Below, piece by piece: positions 20,913-32,873 of a DNA stretch of 64,000 nt. The stretch lies in assembly GCA_030704615.1 (NCBI GenBank), contig CM060733.1, positions 9,920,001 through 9,984,000 on the forward strand, in the 5' to 3' direction. Below the pieces are notes generated by a model. It was not told the origin of the DNA and did no database searches. It saw only the letters and a list, made by a program, of their open reading frames with translations. The stretch is from Takakia lepidozioides. Its lineage: Eukaryota; Streptophyta; Takakiopsida; Takakiales; Takakiaceae. Both the position numbers and the translations under genes were made by a program. The first letter of the stretch is position 1. Every line of letters begins with the position of its first letter.

Positions 20913-23900
20913 ATGCTGCATGATTATCATGAGAATGATGGAAAGAAGAAAGTAGACTGTGCGAAGATAAACAGTATGAACACAGAATATGAGTCGCCCC
21001 ACATTGTCCAGTGTGCTTCATCCCAGTCCATGCGTACCATGTCTCCCACCTCAGACGTGGTAATATTGTACTCCCCTCTGCAAGCCGAGTACCTGAGCGC
21101 CGTGGCCGACAACAATGGCCTGGCCATTGTTGAGGAGGATTTGATTTGCATAACATTCCGCATTGAGCCAGGGATCGTCCATGTGGTTAGAGAGGTGTAC
21201 GATAGTAGTGGGAAGGTCGAGGGAATGCAGGTTCAGAAGCCGCATAAACGGGATGGTCGAAGAGAGTGGAGAGTTCCACCCACCAAGTACCGCGTTCATG
21301 GAGATCAGAGACACCTTTCATCGGACACTATACTCACGCCCGGAACAGCAGCTTCGGTGGCGCAGGCGCCAAATCTGTCCCCATCAAGACAGAAGAAACT
21401 ACCTCCACGACATTTGTCGAGCTCTCGGACAGTTCGGAAGACGAAGTCACGGAGGTCCCTCTTCCTACGAACTCTCCTATACTGATAGACCCCGATGTCC
21501 AGGAGATCATTAGTGTCATTCCCAAGTTGCAGTCGTTGAGAGGGTTGCCAGGATGCAAGAGCGATGTGAGAGGCATTGTTTGGGAAACACAGCGGATCCA
21601 AAGAGCGAAATTTCTACCCCCTGACTTTGATGGAGACATCGTTTTTGCACTGCCACCTCCAACGTCATGTGGAGGTTTGGCTGGACTCATGGCGGGCATG
21701 GACAAGAAACACGATGGACATCCATGGTGTCGGACTAAAACTTCCAATATCTGTAATCCGCATGGCCTGAAGTTTCGGAGATCCATTTGCACTGGGCACT
21801 TGCGTTGTGTAAATTTGGATTGCCAGCATTTTCAAATGGCCGGTGTGGAAAATGAGACGGAGTGGGAGGGAGTCTGCGACAACCCATTTCAAGTAGGGTG
21901 TGCTCCTCCAAAGAGCAGTTCCGTCGTTTGCAAGTTGTGTAAAGTCGTGCCACAGTGCATGGAGGAATGCAATGCACGGATGTACTACGTGCTGCACCGT
22001 ATCAACCACCTCACACGGGCTTGTATCCATTTTGGCACCCATGCACATCCAGTGTCGAGAGGAGATTGCAGGGAGAGTGTTGAGACAGTGCGTTCGCTGC
22101 TTCAGCAAGAATTTCAAAATGCTCCCACTGCATCACCATCAGCCATTGCTATGGTAGCAAGCAAAGGCTTCCTGCATAAACATCTGCTGGGGGAGTCAGA
22201 CGAGACAACGACTAAGTTTGATGAGGCATCGCTTGACTTTGTGATGGACCATTTCTCATCATTGGCTTCTCCAAATGCTCATTATCAAATCAACGTCCTT
22301 AGGACTGGGGCAGGCAACAAAAGATACGTAGATAACATCCTAGAATTGAAGCGCAGAAGTCGATACGACTTCATCCAGGACAATGTTTTCCCAGGACAGG
22401 GGTCCCAAAAAGTATACTTGTTCAAGATGTCCACTGTTGCGGAGGGTTCTGGAGTTAGCTTGGTGCGTAGAATGCAGGCTGGGGGTGATCTTCATAAGTC
22501 CTGGGTAATGTTTGATCACGTGAAGCGAGTGAAGGATTGGACGACCATGGCCTGTCATGTGTATGATCCTACGTACCAGCAAGTTATGACTATTGCTGTT
22601 TGTGACATGCAGTCGGAGGACACAGAGTCCCAAATTCTTATGTGGAAGGCTCTAGTTAACGTCATGAGAATTCATGATTTTCCAGATGCATATTTCACAG
22701 AGTTCATGGCAGACAGCGCACAAGCTAATTGGAATGTTGTGCGGACTGTGTTTGGCTCTGGTGACCTGAAAATACCAATGCAAGGCCGGGAACGCACTTG
22801 CCTCTTTCATTGGACCCAGTCCCTTTGACGACACATAAAAAATTCCATAAAATTGGAGTTGCAAGAGGAGCACCTGCGACTATGCCGTCTATACAAAGTT
22901 GCCACCACAGAAAGGGAAGAAAATGCCATGTTTCGTACTATCAGAGCATGGTGGTACTCCTCTGAGGCGGCGAGTCTGGAGGGGATCAAAGAGCTAGAAG
23001 ACTGGTTGGGCTTTTGGCACTTCAGATACAGACAGTGGGGTGCCTTCATGACCGCTGTAAGTTAGACTCATAGTACCATGATTTTAAATTCTTCTTATAT
23101 ATATGGGGGTGTGCACCAGCGGCCTTGCTGTCCAGTCTAGTCGAATGCTGCTCCACATAACAGTGGCATGTGTGTGGCATTTACCTGCAAAATATGTCAC
23201 TGGAAGACATTGCGGATATGCCATCGTGCAATCTCGCGGAGACTGTTCATAGTATGTGGATGACGCAATCCGGTAAGAACGGCCGGAACCTTTACATTGC
23301 AACTGCAGATGACCTTATCCGCACTCTTTCGCAACAAACAAAGTACCGAGACTTCCTCAGGGGACGGGGTGCTGGTAAAGGGCTGGACAGGGCAGAGTTG
23401 CTGCTCAGGGCTGCTAATAGATGCAAACATCCTGCAAAAATGGCGCGGGCTGTTAACGAGTACATGATTGGAACACCTTTGCAGTCCAGGCTCCCACATC
23501 TGGAAAGTGAGGAGAGATTCGGATCATGCAAGCGCAAACTGGACACCCCTCCAGGATCGGCGGGTGACACCCATTGGCATGATAGAGACAATTTCTCCAT
23601 AGCTCGTGTGCCTGTGCCACCCAATTTTGGATGTACTTCTCCATCTGTGGATGCAGGTTCTTCTGCAGATTTCGATGCAACATATGCCACAGCTCTGGCA
23701 CGGGGAGAAGGACGGACGCTGCTGTTGGTTGAGGAGACCGATTTTGTGGTGATTCAATGTGGCACATAGAACGGACTCCGAAAGGATCGAAAGTTGGTTG
23801 TTTTGCTATCAGGGCACTGTCTTTTGTGAAGTGCACAAGTAAAATTTGCAGAGGCGCTGGCGGGACTCCAGCACCGACATTCACAGGTTTGTTCAAATAT

Positions 23901-24587
23901 TACTTAGTGCGGGAGTCTAGACCTCACAAGTTCTGGTTCTGCCCCGATGACATTCAGCATTGTGTGATGGGGACTTGTCGGGATTCAGTCATCAGCAAGC
24001 CTACCATCCCTGTCGTCTGGCCAGTCAAGGTCGGAACATCTGTCCCCAAACAAGAGATAGACATGCTGGAGGATGCTGGGTTTCGACTTCCAAGAGGCCC
24101 AACAGTCCTAACACCAACATCATCTCGTGGTACACCATCTGCATTCCCTGCACGTCCACCACATGGGAACGACTGGCCAACGAAAATGAATGGAAAACCG
24201 GTTCGTCGTGTTGAGGCAGGTGCAGATAACCAGTGCAAAATTGAGTTTGCGAGAACCCTGCAGTGTCGGGTTACCCAAATTGTTAATGTCCCCCCTCCAG
24301 GCTATGGGCGGGTGTACAGTATGGTGACTTCGGGATTGGTTCTTCATGATAGGACTTATAAGATTACTATTGGGAATTTTCCTAATTGCACATGCCCGGA
24401 CTTCGACAACACAATAAACAACTCCATTGGAAAGAGAGGTAAATTTGTCCCATGCAAACATCTTTACTATATCTACATTCACAGGATGTTTTGTGATCCT
24501 CAACGAGACACGTGCATTCACCAATGCACAATGGGTCCCAGTGACGTTCAAACACTTCTGCAAAGAGATAGGATAGTTGACATCTGA
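20913..24587 (+). pseudogene. Mutator-like (MULE) transposase with WRKY/GCM-type and SWIM zinc fingers, copy 1
   Basis: Colinear with the copy at 50508-54007. Exon 1 (to 23057) has an N-terminal domain ending in TPGTAASV, a zinc-finger region with HDGHPWCRTKTSN and CIHFGTHAHPV, and catalytic-core blocks MFDHVKRVKDWTTMACHVYD, FMADSAQANWN and CLFHWTQSL. Exon 2 (from 23191) ends in a SWIM finger, CTCPDF...PCKHLYYIY. Lesions are a frameshift at about 21345-21375, a TGA at 22826-22828, loss of the intron acceptor (GCAG changed to GCAA at 23190) and a frameshift near 23757. MULE transposases cut and join DNA with a DDE triad; likely residues lie in the MFD, MAD and ELEDW blocks. This copy is dead. 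Confidence 0.85.
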
Positions 24588-25560
24588 TGTGTTTTGTCGG
24601 AGTTCTATATGTGTCAATGACTCCACTTTGTTGAATTACTTTGATATGCTCCACTATCGCGAGTTCACCAATGTTTCTTAATTTGTCCACTATTGGAAAT
24701 GAGACCAGTCACTCTTCACCCACTTTGATCAAGTAAACCCAAACATTTCCCCATTTTTGGGCTTTTATTTATTTATTTTATTTTTGTTCGTATTTGGTGA
24801 AATTCCCATGTCCAAACAGGGCATGGGATTAAGATGTCGTTGACGACATCTTAATTCGTGCTTCCCTGAGCAGGATTACAGCTCCCCCCTATGGTTCTCT
24901 CCAGCCAATCTATTTTTATATGCTCCACTATTGCGAGTTCACCAATGTTTTTTAATAGATCCACTAATGCAGTCACTCTTCATGGATCCACTTTGTTCAA
25001 GTAAACCCAGCCCTTTCTCCATTTTGGGGCTTATATATATATATATATATATAATGATTTATCCTGTTTGGTGAAATTCCCATGTTCAAAGAGGGCAGGG
25101 GATTAAGATGTCGTTGACGACATCTTAATTCGTCGTTCCCTGAGGAGGGTTACAACTCCCCCCTATGGTTTTTTCCAGGCCAGATTTTTTTTCTTGCAAC
25201 GATTTTCATGGGTTCATTTCTCATGCTGAGCATGCGATTTAAGATGTCGTTGACGACACCTTAATGCCTGGTGCATGCGCTTGCTGATCCCTCACGAGAC
25301 ATTCCTGGATCCACTTTGTTCAAGTAAACGCAAGCCTTTCTCCATTTTTGGGCTTACATATATATAAGGCAGGGGATTAAGATGTCGTTGACGACATCTT
25401 AATTTGTCATTCCCTGAGCAGGGTTACAACTCCCCCTATGGTTTCTTCTAGGCCACATTTTTCTTCTTGCAACGATTTTCATGGGTTCATTTCTCATGCT
25501 GAGCATGCGATTTAAGATGTCGTTGACGACACTTTAATGCCTGGTGCATGCACTTGCTGA
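24588..25560 (+). repeat. Tandem ~135-bp repeats, each with a 26-bp palindrome
   Basis: Palindromes occupy 24829-24854, 25103-25128, 25239-25264, 25377-25402 and 25512-25537. Three are perfect, with arms TTAAGATGTCGT and ACGACATCTTAA and a 2-nt TG spacer; the third and fifth each have one mismatch. Flanking text recurs too (CTCCATTTTTGGGCTTA; CATGCTGAGCATGCGATTTA). Spacing is 274, 136, 138 and 135 bp. It lies between the transposase stop and the element end at 25904. Copy 3 has related palindromes inside introns of its other gene. Confidence 0.85.
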
Positions 25561-25904
25561 TCCCTCAGGAGACATGCTCATACAGTCCTCCATAGTCCCA
25601 TCATCTTGACAACTTCTCATCCGTGCTTCATCCAACGTTCATCCATTACACTTTTACGTCCATCCCAAATCCATTCATCCGTGAATGTATCATCGTGTAT
25701 TCGTACCACTTTCTCATCATGGAGCCTGTCTGTCTTCGGTCCGATGGAGCGGAGACTGCGTCTTTGCAGTGAAGTTGGCGTCCACGGAAATAGGCCCACT
25801 TGTTCCCACGGTTTTGGGGTCCGCAAGCGAAATCTACTCACGCTTTGATTCTGCTCACGAATCCAGGAATCTGCTCACAGGTTCTGCTCACGGCTTTGCT
25901 GCCC
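25561..25904 (+). repeat. Transposase-side terminus of the MULE family, copy 1
   Basis: It holds CATTCATCC/GTTCATCC repeats (25615-25690), a CCCACGGTTTTGGGG block, and four CTGCTCACG-like words up to 25900. Its reverse-complemented end is CAGCAAAGCCGTGAGCAG, matching the GTGAGC-bearing ends of the other copies. Immediately beyond is CCCTCAAACTTTCAG, which is also found just outside the end at 37826 (CCCTCAAAACTTTCAG), suggesting a target duplication. Confidence 0.55.
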
Positions 25905-26019
25905 TCAAACTTTCAGATCTAACTCCAAGCACTCAAGCTTTCATATCTTAACCCAAGCACTAAAGCCTATTGGTTGTAAATCAAATACTCATCTCATTCT
26001 ATCTCTCAGACAGAACCTT

Positions 26020-26031
26020 GCTCTGATACCA
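26020..26031 (-). other. tRNA-Met primer-binding site of a copia element
   Basis: The minus strand reads TGGTATCAGAGC directly after the LTR end. This is the standard plant copia primer-binding site, complementary to the 3' end of initiator tRNA-Met. About 115 bp of leader follow (to 25905) before transposon sequence begins. Confidence 0.9.
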
Positions 26032-26403
26032 TGTTGGAATTCGACAGAGAATAGTGATAAAATATGAACTGATTAGTGAGAACTCTCCACCCAACCATAG
26101 GACCACAACAAGCTGTGTGTCCACCCTCCGAGCTCTCCCTATTTATACTCAAAGTCTAATCCAAAAATAGCTGAGATAACTATAGCATAATTCCATGCTT
26201 TTACTTAAATTATCTCCACCTGCTATTCTGGTACAATGACTTGAGTCACTAATAACTGAAGCTAACTTTAGCTATCTTTTAGCTAACTGAGGCTTATCTC
26301 TATTGTTAACTGTGACTTGTCAACACTGCTATTATGGAAAGCCTGACTTGTCATCACAGTAACTCTAGGTAGTAGTAACTTGGTCAGGAGTTGATTTCCA
26401 ACA
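26032..26403 (-). repeat. Ty1/copia LTR (5' LTR orientation by its adjacent primer site)
   Basis: The 372-bp sequence runs TGTTGGAAATC to GAATTCCAACA on the minus strand. It is closely similar to the LTR at 55338-55703. The internal promoter region has TATTTATACTC-type TATA sequence (minus strand GAGTATAAATAGGG). The adjoining primer-binding site shows it is a 5' LTR, but the body of that element does not follow on this side. 26404-26984 shows no gene. Confidence 0.9.
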
Positions 26404-26984
26404 TGCCATTGGTTGCTCCCACGCACTCAAGTAATTCCTTCAGCTTTTACCCTTCCCAAAGTAACTATTACTATGGACTGGGGTAGTTATTACGCTGTAA
26501 AAATGGCGAAGGAATTCACAGATTGTGAGTGTGGTGGTGAGTCATGCAAGTCTGAAAGTTTGGAGGGTGTTCAAACAGTGTGCAACTGCCCTGCCACCTT
26601 TGCAAGTTAGTATGCACAACACGTGTTTACCGCTCTTGGTTTGGTATGTAGGGTTTCCTCTTAGGTAGACCAACCCACGGTATCAACAATGGTATGGAAG
26701 AAGCAAAGCAGGTGGTATGAAGAGTTGCAACACGTACATGACAAACCTCTCGGGCTACTATCATTGCACACGAAAATATTCTAACACCCAGTCAATACCA
26801 GGTTGATTTGATACTTGTTGAATTTGCCTCGGTATTGAGATTTGACCCAGATACAACCCACTTACTATCTAAATCATTTCATTTTTTAAATACTTAAATC
26901 TGGCTGGTATAAAAAAAAAAAATCAAAAAATACTTAGACTCGCTGGCTGGTATGTGAAAACTTATGTAAGACCAGAACAATACT

Positions 26985-27335
26985 TCGAAAGCCAACAATC
27001 ATTAATAAGCCTCTCATTTTAATAGGGTCATGAATGCAAGCGTGCGAGAAGGATGGTGGGCCCGTCGTCCGGACGAGGGGCGCCCCCCCCCCACCCGCGC
27101 CCACCCGCCCGCCGCTGCCAGCGGTCGCCCACGCCCGCCCCTGCTGCCGTGGTTGCACCAGCCGCGGCTGCCCCACCCAGGGTCCGTCCACCAGCCGCTC
27201 CGCTGCGGCCTGCCCGTTGCGGCGGGTCTGCTGGGGCTAATCCGCTGTGGCAGGTCCGCTCCCGCTAGTCCGCTCGCCCGCAAGATTTGGGCCGTCCAGG
27301 ACGAATCCCATCGCAGCCCTCCAATTTAGGGCCAT
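26985..27335 (-). repeat. Right arm of the ~300-bp GC-rich inverted repeat
   Basis: Reverse complement of 7040-7402, from the AT-rich end through TCATGAATGCAAGCGTGCGA and CGTCCGGACGAGGGGCGC to GGGCCATATCTCGCC. Differences are scattered. A MULE-like transposase remnant starts about 120 bp beyond it, so this is probably the terminal/5' region of that element. Confidence 0.7.
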
Positions 27336-27454
27336 ATCTCGCCACGCCTTATCTCTGCCGCCTGCCATCTGCCACCAGCTGTAAACATGGGTCATGTTTC
27401 TCCGTGCACATTCTCTATCGTGTCTTGCGGCGCTTTCATTGGCAGGTTCTGGAG

Positions 27455-28722
27455 CGTGTGTTCTGCACTGTACATGGCATGGACGTAGGAGCGGAAGCCG
27501 ACGACATGCAGCAATTTGAGAGCCAGCTTATACGCCCTCTTCGACAAAGTTTGCAAACACCAAAACCAAGACCTTTCAACAATAAGGACCTTTATTGGTG
27601 TGAAACGCAATATGGGTTTAGGGGGGTGCAAGTGCGTGTTAAAAATGCATGTATACCTTGGGATAGAGTTGCGGACTTCGTCCATGGAGAGGAGAGTGTG
27701 GAGGACAGCCCCACTCAATATTGGGTACATGTGCACAGTAAAGTGGACGCCGGAGTGCGGAAAGCTCCCAGAGGGAACGCCTTCTTGAGCAGTATCATGT
27801 GTGCACCATTCTCATTGTGGTTTAGGGATGTCACTGCATTGTTGTTGTGATTTGTATTTGTCTCCGACTGTGGCTTCCATAAGTCCATAGGTTGAGATTT
27901 TGAATTCCATTTGACAGGTATCAATACTGCTACGGACCCGACGACAAGCGCACGGTCAATGCAACTATCGAGGGTCCAAAACAAAAGCGTGGAGGTCCAG
28001 ATGTGGGTGCTGGCACTAAACACCCGCATAAAGGCCCAAGAAAGAAGAAGTCGGACTACGGAGAGTCGTACAAGCGCGGGTGCCTTTGTTGTTTCAAAGT
28101 GCAACAATCTTATCTTGCCCCAGACATTTGTGTCCTCACATACTACAACAACATGGAGCACGTGGATGCCCTAGGGAAACCCTCCCATGGCAAGACCGCA
28201 GAGTTCAGGAACACACGAGTGGCCTACGCACCCCGCATTAGCGAGGAATTGAAAGCTTGGGTCGTTGAGTGTTTGTGCCGAGGCCTCACGGTCGCACAAA
28301 TCATGATGGAACACAAGGAACACGTCATGAACAACAGGTTTGGGAGATGCATGGACACGTGATGATTTCCTCCTTGAGCAAGATGTTCGCAACCTGGCTA
28401 AACGGGCGTGACAGAAGTTCAAAAAGCATGCCAACAATGCCGACAACGTCCGCATGTGGAAAGACCTGAACCCCGCATCAGTCTTCTTCTATCGAGAAGA
28501 AACATTGGCGCCAACCTTCGCGCATTATGATGGAGATTTGACACTCACTATTGGCATTCAAACTGTGGCAGAAGCAGAGAATGCTTCAATTGGGACATGC
28601 GCGTATTGTTGCATGCGATGCAACCTTCGGGACAAATCACCACAAGGTACGATTCATCCCTCTTACAATTTATGCGCATCAATTGTTCGTAGGATGTTGC
28701 ACATTGGAACCAACTGACATAG
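27455..28722 (+). pseudogene. Second Mutator-like transposase remnant (different family)
   Basis: Exon-like blocks are DLYWCETQYGFRGVQVRV (about 27580), then after an intron ending near 27917, YQYCYGPDDKRTVNA and GCLCCFKVQQSYLAPD with a following H and HG, a FAR1/FLYWCH-like zinc motif. Next come RISEELKAWVVECLCRGLTV, RDDFLLEQDVRNLAKR and MWKDLNPASVFFYREETL. The catalytic core begins with ARIVACDATFGTNHHKVRF (about 28600-28655), the classic MULE first-Asp motif DATFGTN, and then breaks off. Several frameshifts occur (near 28350, 28415 and 28570). It is unrelated in sequence to the SWIM-type copies. Confidence 0.7.
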
Positions 28723-28784
28723 TGACATAGTGCATCTGGGGCAGTTGCAGGATTGGGTGGATCAAAAGCGGCACATGTTAATTG

Positions 28785-29345
28785 AGTCCACTGGAAGTCC
28801 AGGTTCCAGGGCCCGCTCAATTCTTTTCCTACTCAGCCAAGAAGGCCTACAGATCCCTGAACAACACCACGACGCTTGAAGCTAAATGGAATGACAAATG
28901 GGGGCAACATAACTTTAATGAGGAGAATTGGGATACAATATGGAGTCTTGTATGGGAAAAATCTAAACCAGCAAAGTTGAGTGCCTTCCTGTGGCAAATC
29001 GCCAACAGAGTCTTAAAGGTGGGGCAATTTCTAAACTTTCAAGAGGCCTTGCTTTGCACTTGTTGCAGCTTGGGAACAAATAGAAACCCTGGAATACTGC
29101 CTCATCTCATGTCAAGGACCATCTCTCATTTGGCCCATGGTTGCATCATTTTACTCTCAATGGGGCCCATTCCCAAATAGTGTGTTGGAGCTGCTCCTTA
29201 ACTACAACTAAGTCTCGAAAATAGTGGCATGCACTTGCCCAGTTTTCGAGGTTCTCAGGGGAGCAACTCTATGGCAATTCTGGAAAGTGAGATGCAACTG
29301 GTTGCTGCAATCTTTGAACTCCAATGCTACTGCAATACTGTCAAG
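28785..29345 (+). pseudogene. LINE zinc-binding (zf-RVT) domain fragment
   Basis: The frame reads FFSYSAKKAYRSLNN, WDTIWSLVWEKSKPAKLSAF, LWQIANRVLKVGQFLNF and CTCCSLG. After a -1/+1 shift near 29085 it continues ETLEYCLISCQGPSLIWPMV. This is the zf-RVT domain that follows plant LINE reverse transcriptase, with its CX2C and H/C pair partly kept. A further piece (FEVLRGATLWQFWKVRCNWL, about 29250-29310) fits the very end of such ORFs. The upstream reverse transcriptase is absent. Confidence 0.7.
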
Positions 29346-30632
29346 ATTTTTTTTTTAAATTTAAATTTAAATTCGTTTTGAACTTACCATTGCTGCTAAG
29401 CTGGCTTGGAAAAAAGTGTGTACAGGAATCGCCAGAAAACCAGAACGAGAACATGTGCTCCTTGACAGGTTCAATTCCATCTGCTTCGGCCATTTAAATA
29501 CAGAGCTTGTGGTATTCTATCTGATGAAGGCAAGTCTTGTTTACGTGGAGGCCCTCACATGTTTCCAGTTGACGTCCTCTTTTTCAAACTTTGGGGAAGC
29601 AGAAGAGGCTGGCTCGCCCCCTCCATTGAGGGGGGATTTGCCGCGGCCAGACACATGAGTCAGGTCCTGAGCAGGAACAGATGATGCCCCCTCTCCCCCA
29701 CTACATCTCTGTTTACTTACATCGGTGCTCCTCACCGGGATTCTCAGACTAGGATCCTCAGTCTGAAGTACTCTTTTCCTAGGAAGCTTTTTCTAGGATG
29801 TAATTGCTCTTCTGGTAACAGTCGTGTCTCCCTCGAGACCAGTCTACTTAGCGCTGCTAATCGTCTTCTTCATCGGATCATCTGTCACGATATTCGTGTG
29901 TTCAGGCCTTATGGCGGCCACGTGCCACTCAAAGGGTTTTAATTTTTTTCCCTTCAAATAATCTGAATAAAACAAAATCCAGGGCCTCCTCCCCTATTCT
30001 CAAATAAATAAAAATAAAATAAAATAAATAAAAATTATTAGCCATAACATAAATCCATAAAACTTCATATCAATAAAACAATTGCAGGGCCTATGTGTAT
30101 CTCACGCCTTGTTGAAAACACTTCATGAAGTACCTCTAGATAACACCTCCCTCAGGTAACTTCTCTCTTATTGAACAATTTATGAAGAATAAATGGATGA
30201 ATTTTCAAGTTTATAATGGATGAAAGTTGATTTCGAGTGGAGCCGACTAGCCGCTTGTTTTTCCCGCTTCTAATGGATTTCCAGCCACCATCCCCTGCTA
30301 TAACAAAATAGGCAAGATGTCAATACCTCATTACAAAGTTACTGTGGTCCGACTCCTTGGAGTAAAGAGTTGTAAATAGTGAGAGCCCACCCCCAAAGGG
30401 AAGAGGCTCTTATTATTGCTATGTTCACTTGGTGTCGTGTGTGTATATATATATATATGTTGTAATAATAAAAACCATTCTTTCCTCAAATAATTTCAAA
30501 TAAAATTTCTTTCTAGGACCTCTGTCCCCTTTCATTAAATTGAAATAAAAACAAATAATAATAATAATAATAATATAGAGTTTAATAATAATTATTAAAG
30601 GGGAATTGGGAAGTAAACAAATTCTATACGTT
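29346..30632. other. No gene seen; AT-rich with AAATTT, TA and AAT microsatellites
   Basis: The region includes (AAATTT)n near 29355, (TA)n near 30445 and (AAT)n near 30560. Short ORFs have no motifs. The first few hundred bases may be LINE 3' UTR. Confidence 0.5.
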
Positions 30633-30697
30633 ATGCGAGAGGAAGACTCCGGCCGAGGCTGGCGTAAGTAAGAGCCACTTCGCTTTGCGGCTCATAT
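30633..30697 (+). repeat. Short inverted repeat, left copy (partner 41881-41937)
   Basis: GAGGAAGACTCCGGCCGAGG through AGAGCCACTTCGCTTTGCGG is the inverse of 41881-41937 with a few changes. The two copies bracket 11.2 kb. They may be ends of one element or two unlinked copies of a small repeat. 30698-31560 shows no gene. Confidence 0.55.
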
Positions 30698-31564
30698 TTT
30701 ATGAAATATTTTGTCGCAACCTCGGCGCTGCAACCGCCAAGACGCATGGTGTGAGGTGGCAGATAAAGGTCGCCCGGTGGCTCAACAGGTGGTGGTCAAT
30801 GATTAGGCAAATGTTGGCTCCGCGGAGCACGGGTGAGGGTGATGCGTGGCCATGTCTGGTGGAGGGAGGCAGACCTCATAAGTGGCAGCAGTGCAGTCCA
30901 TGTTCTGCAGCACATGGAGACAAGCGCAGTGGGTGGGTACATGACACGGCAGCCCGCACTGTTCATGTTCTGCTCTGCTTGTGGGTCTCTTCTCTTCTCC
31001 ACCAAATGGATTGGGCAAGAGGAAGCTCTGAGTAACAACAAATTCGAAGCCTAAGAATTTAGTACAGCCTGAGTTAAGAAGGTTGAGCGGTAATTTAGAA
31101 CATGCTAATATGCATATTATTATTATTATTATATTTTAATTTTTAGGAAAAGGAAACCTGGGAGCAGACAGCCCACAAATCATGCCCTTGAGGAGGGGGA
31201 AAAATTAAACCCCTTTCATTTATGGGCCATGAGACCTACAAGACCAACAACGCCCAGACAGACCGCCACGAGAGATAGAGACTCATAGGTGGTGTAGGTG
31301 GCATGGAGAGGGAGGGCTGCAACAGATCTGCAACCAAGAGAATGGTGGGAAGGGATGATGGAAACTATATATGTCTTTATACAGGGATCCTATGTGTCAT
31401 GTTTTACAACGAGCTGTTTACTATGTATGTGACGCTGATTTTTCTGCTCGAAATTATCTACGATGCAGGTTCTGCTATTGACAGCATATGGCTATGCGTG
31501 ATATTTTACAGGAAAATTTTACGTGAAAATTGTTTGCCTGACAGAGGACATGGTCAGAGTTCTA

Positions 31565-31745
31565 GATCTTAAGCGATCGCACCTTGTGCTTTGGTTCCAC
31601 CATTGCCATTGCAAGCCTATGCCACTTCTCATGTGTCATTTCTGGCTTGCCACTCTTGTTCCAATGGAGCCGCACTTGGTCCAGGAATCCTGCACCGAGA
31701 CTAGGATCAGCTATACGAAGCTGTTTGGTGAACGTTGTGACAACG
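31565..31745 (-). pseudogene. Exon-4 fragment of the ParB/methyltransferase-like transposon gene, copy 2
   Basis: The minus strand encodes TTFTKQLRIADPSLGAGFLD, QVRLHWNKSGKPEMTHEKWH and RLAMAMVEPKHKVRSLKI. This aligns residue for residue with exon 4 of the gene at 44350-49652 (AFGKQLRIVDPGLGPEFLQQ, HPEMQQEKLHRLAISMVDPQ). No other exon of that gene was found beside it. It is joined about 40 bp away to the 3' half of the transposase on the other strand, the same divergent orientation as in the complete element, so an internal deletion explains the arrangement. Confidence 0.8.
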
Positions 31746-31782
31746 TTTTTGCGGCATAAGTCCGTTGCTTTGTTGACCACGA

Positions 31783-32873
31783 TAGGGACAACTTCTCGGT
31801 ACCTCGTGTGCATGTGCCCCCCCCACTTTCATGGGTGAATCTTCTTCAACATCGTTCCCTCTTGAGTCTCCAACCACTACAGTCCGGGGAGAAGGGGAGA
31901 ACATGCTGCCGGTAGTGGAGTCTGACTGTACAGAGGCAATGTGGCATATAGAACGGACTCCCAAGCATCAAAAGTCAAGTGTGTCGCTATTAGGGCACCC
32001 TCATTTCAGAAGTGCACCGCCCAGATTTCGAAGGGGACATGCGGAACTCCTGCCTCGACATTCACCAGCTTGTTCAAGCATTACATGTCGCGGGAGTCTA
32101 GGCCTCACAAGTTTTGGTTCTGCCCAGATGACATTGTGCGCTGTGTCATGGGGACTGTTCGGGATTCTGTGATAATGAAGCCTCAAATTCCAGCCGTGTG
32201 GCCAGTGAAGTTAGGAACCACACTCTCCAAACTAGAAATTAACATGCTAGAGGAGGCCGGGTTTCGCCTTCTAAGAGGCCCAACTGTCGTAACGCCGGTT
32301 TCTCCAATGGCTTTCCCTTCCAACTTTCATGCTTGTCCTCGACAGGGCAACGATTGGTCCACAAAAAGGAATGGAAATGCGGTATTTTGGGTTGAGGCTG
32401 GTGCAGATAATGAGTGCAAGATAAAGTCTGTTAGAGCCTTGCAGTGTCGCGTCACCCAAATTGTGAATGTCCCCTTGTCAAGCTATGGGCGGGTGCACAC
32501 CATGGCGACCTCTAGATCGGATGTTCATGATAGGACCTATGAGATTACTATTGGAGATTTTCCTAGTTGCACTTGTCCGGACTTTCAGAACACGCTCTCA
32601 AGCTCTCTTGGTAAGAGAGGCAAATTTGTCCCGTGCAAGCATCTTTACTACATCTACATTCAGAGGATGTTTTGCGATCCTAAACGAGACACGTACATTC
32701 ACCAATGTACATTAGGACCCAGTGACGTTCATACACTACTGCAGCGAGATAGTTCGGGTTCAATTGGAGATGTAGTCGGGATTTGCATTGCAACTCTGCC
32801 GGTTATTATGTCATGTCATTGTTATGAAAATCTGAAGTGTATCCGACTTTGGAGATGGCTTTGTGCTAGTTAA
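31783..32873 (+). pseudogene. MULE transposase 3' half with SWIM finger, copy 2
   Basis: It starts inside exon 2 (DRDNFSVPRVHVPP) and, after a frame change near 31940, is open to 32873. Conserved blocks are WHIERT/AYRT, PHKFWFCPDDIVRCVMGTVR, AVWPVKLGT and the SWIM finger CTCPDF...KRGKFVPCKHLYYIYI (about 32570-32660). After LLQRD the last 40 residues differ from the other copies, so the original stop is lost. The zinc-finger region, catalytic core and intron of the transposase are absent. Confidence 0.8.

Noticed and set aside
27030-27329. GC-rich ORFs in all frames of the inverted-repeat arm
   Set aside because: Pro/Ala/Arg-rich products of GC composition; the opposite arm has equally open but different frames.
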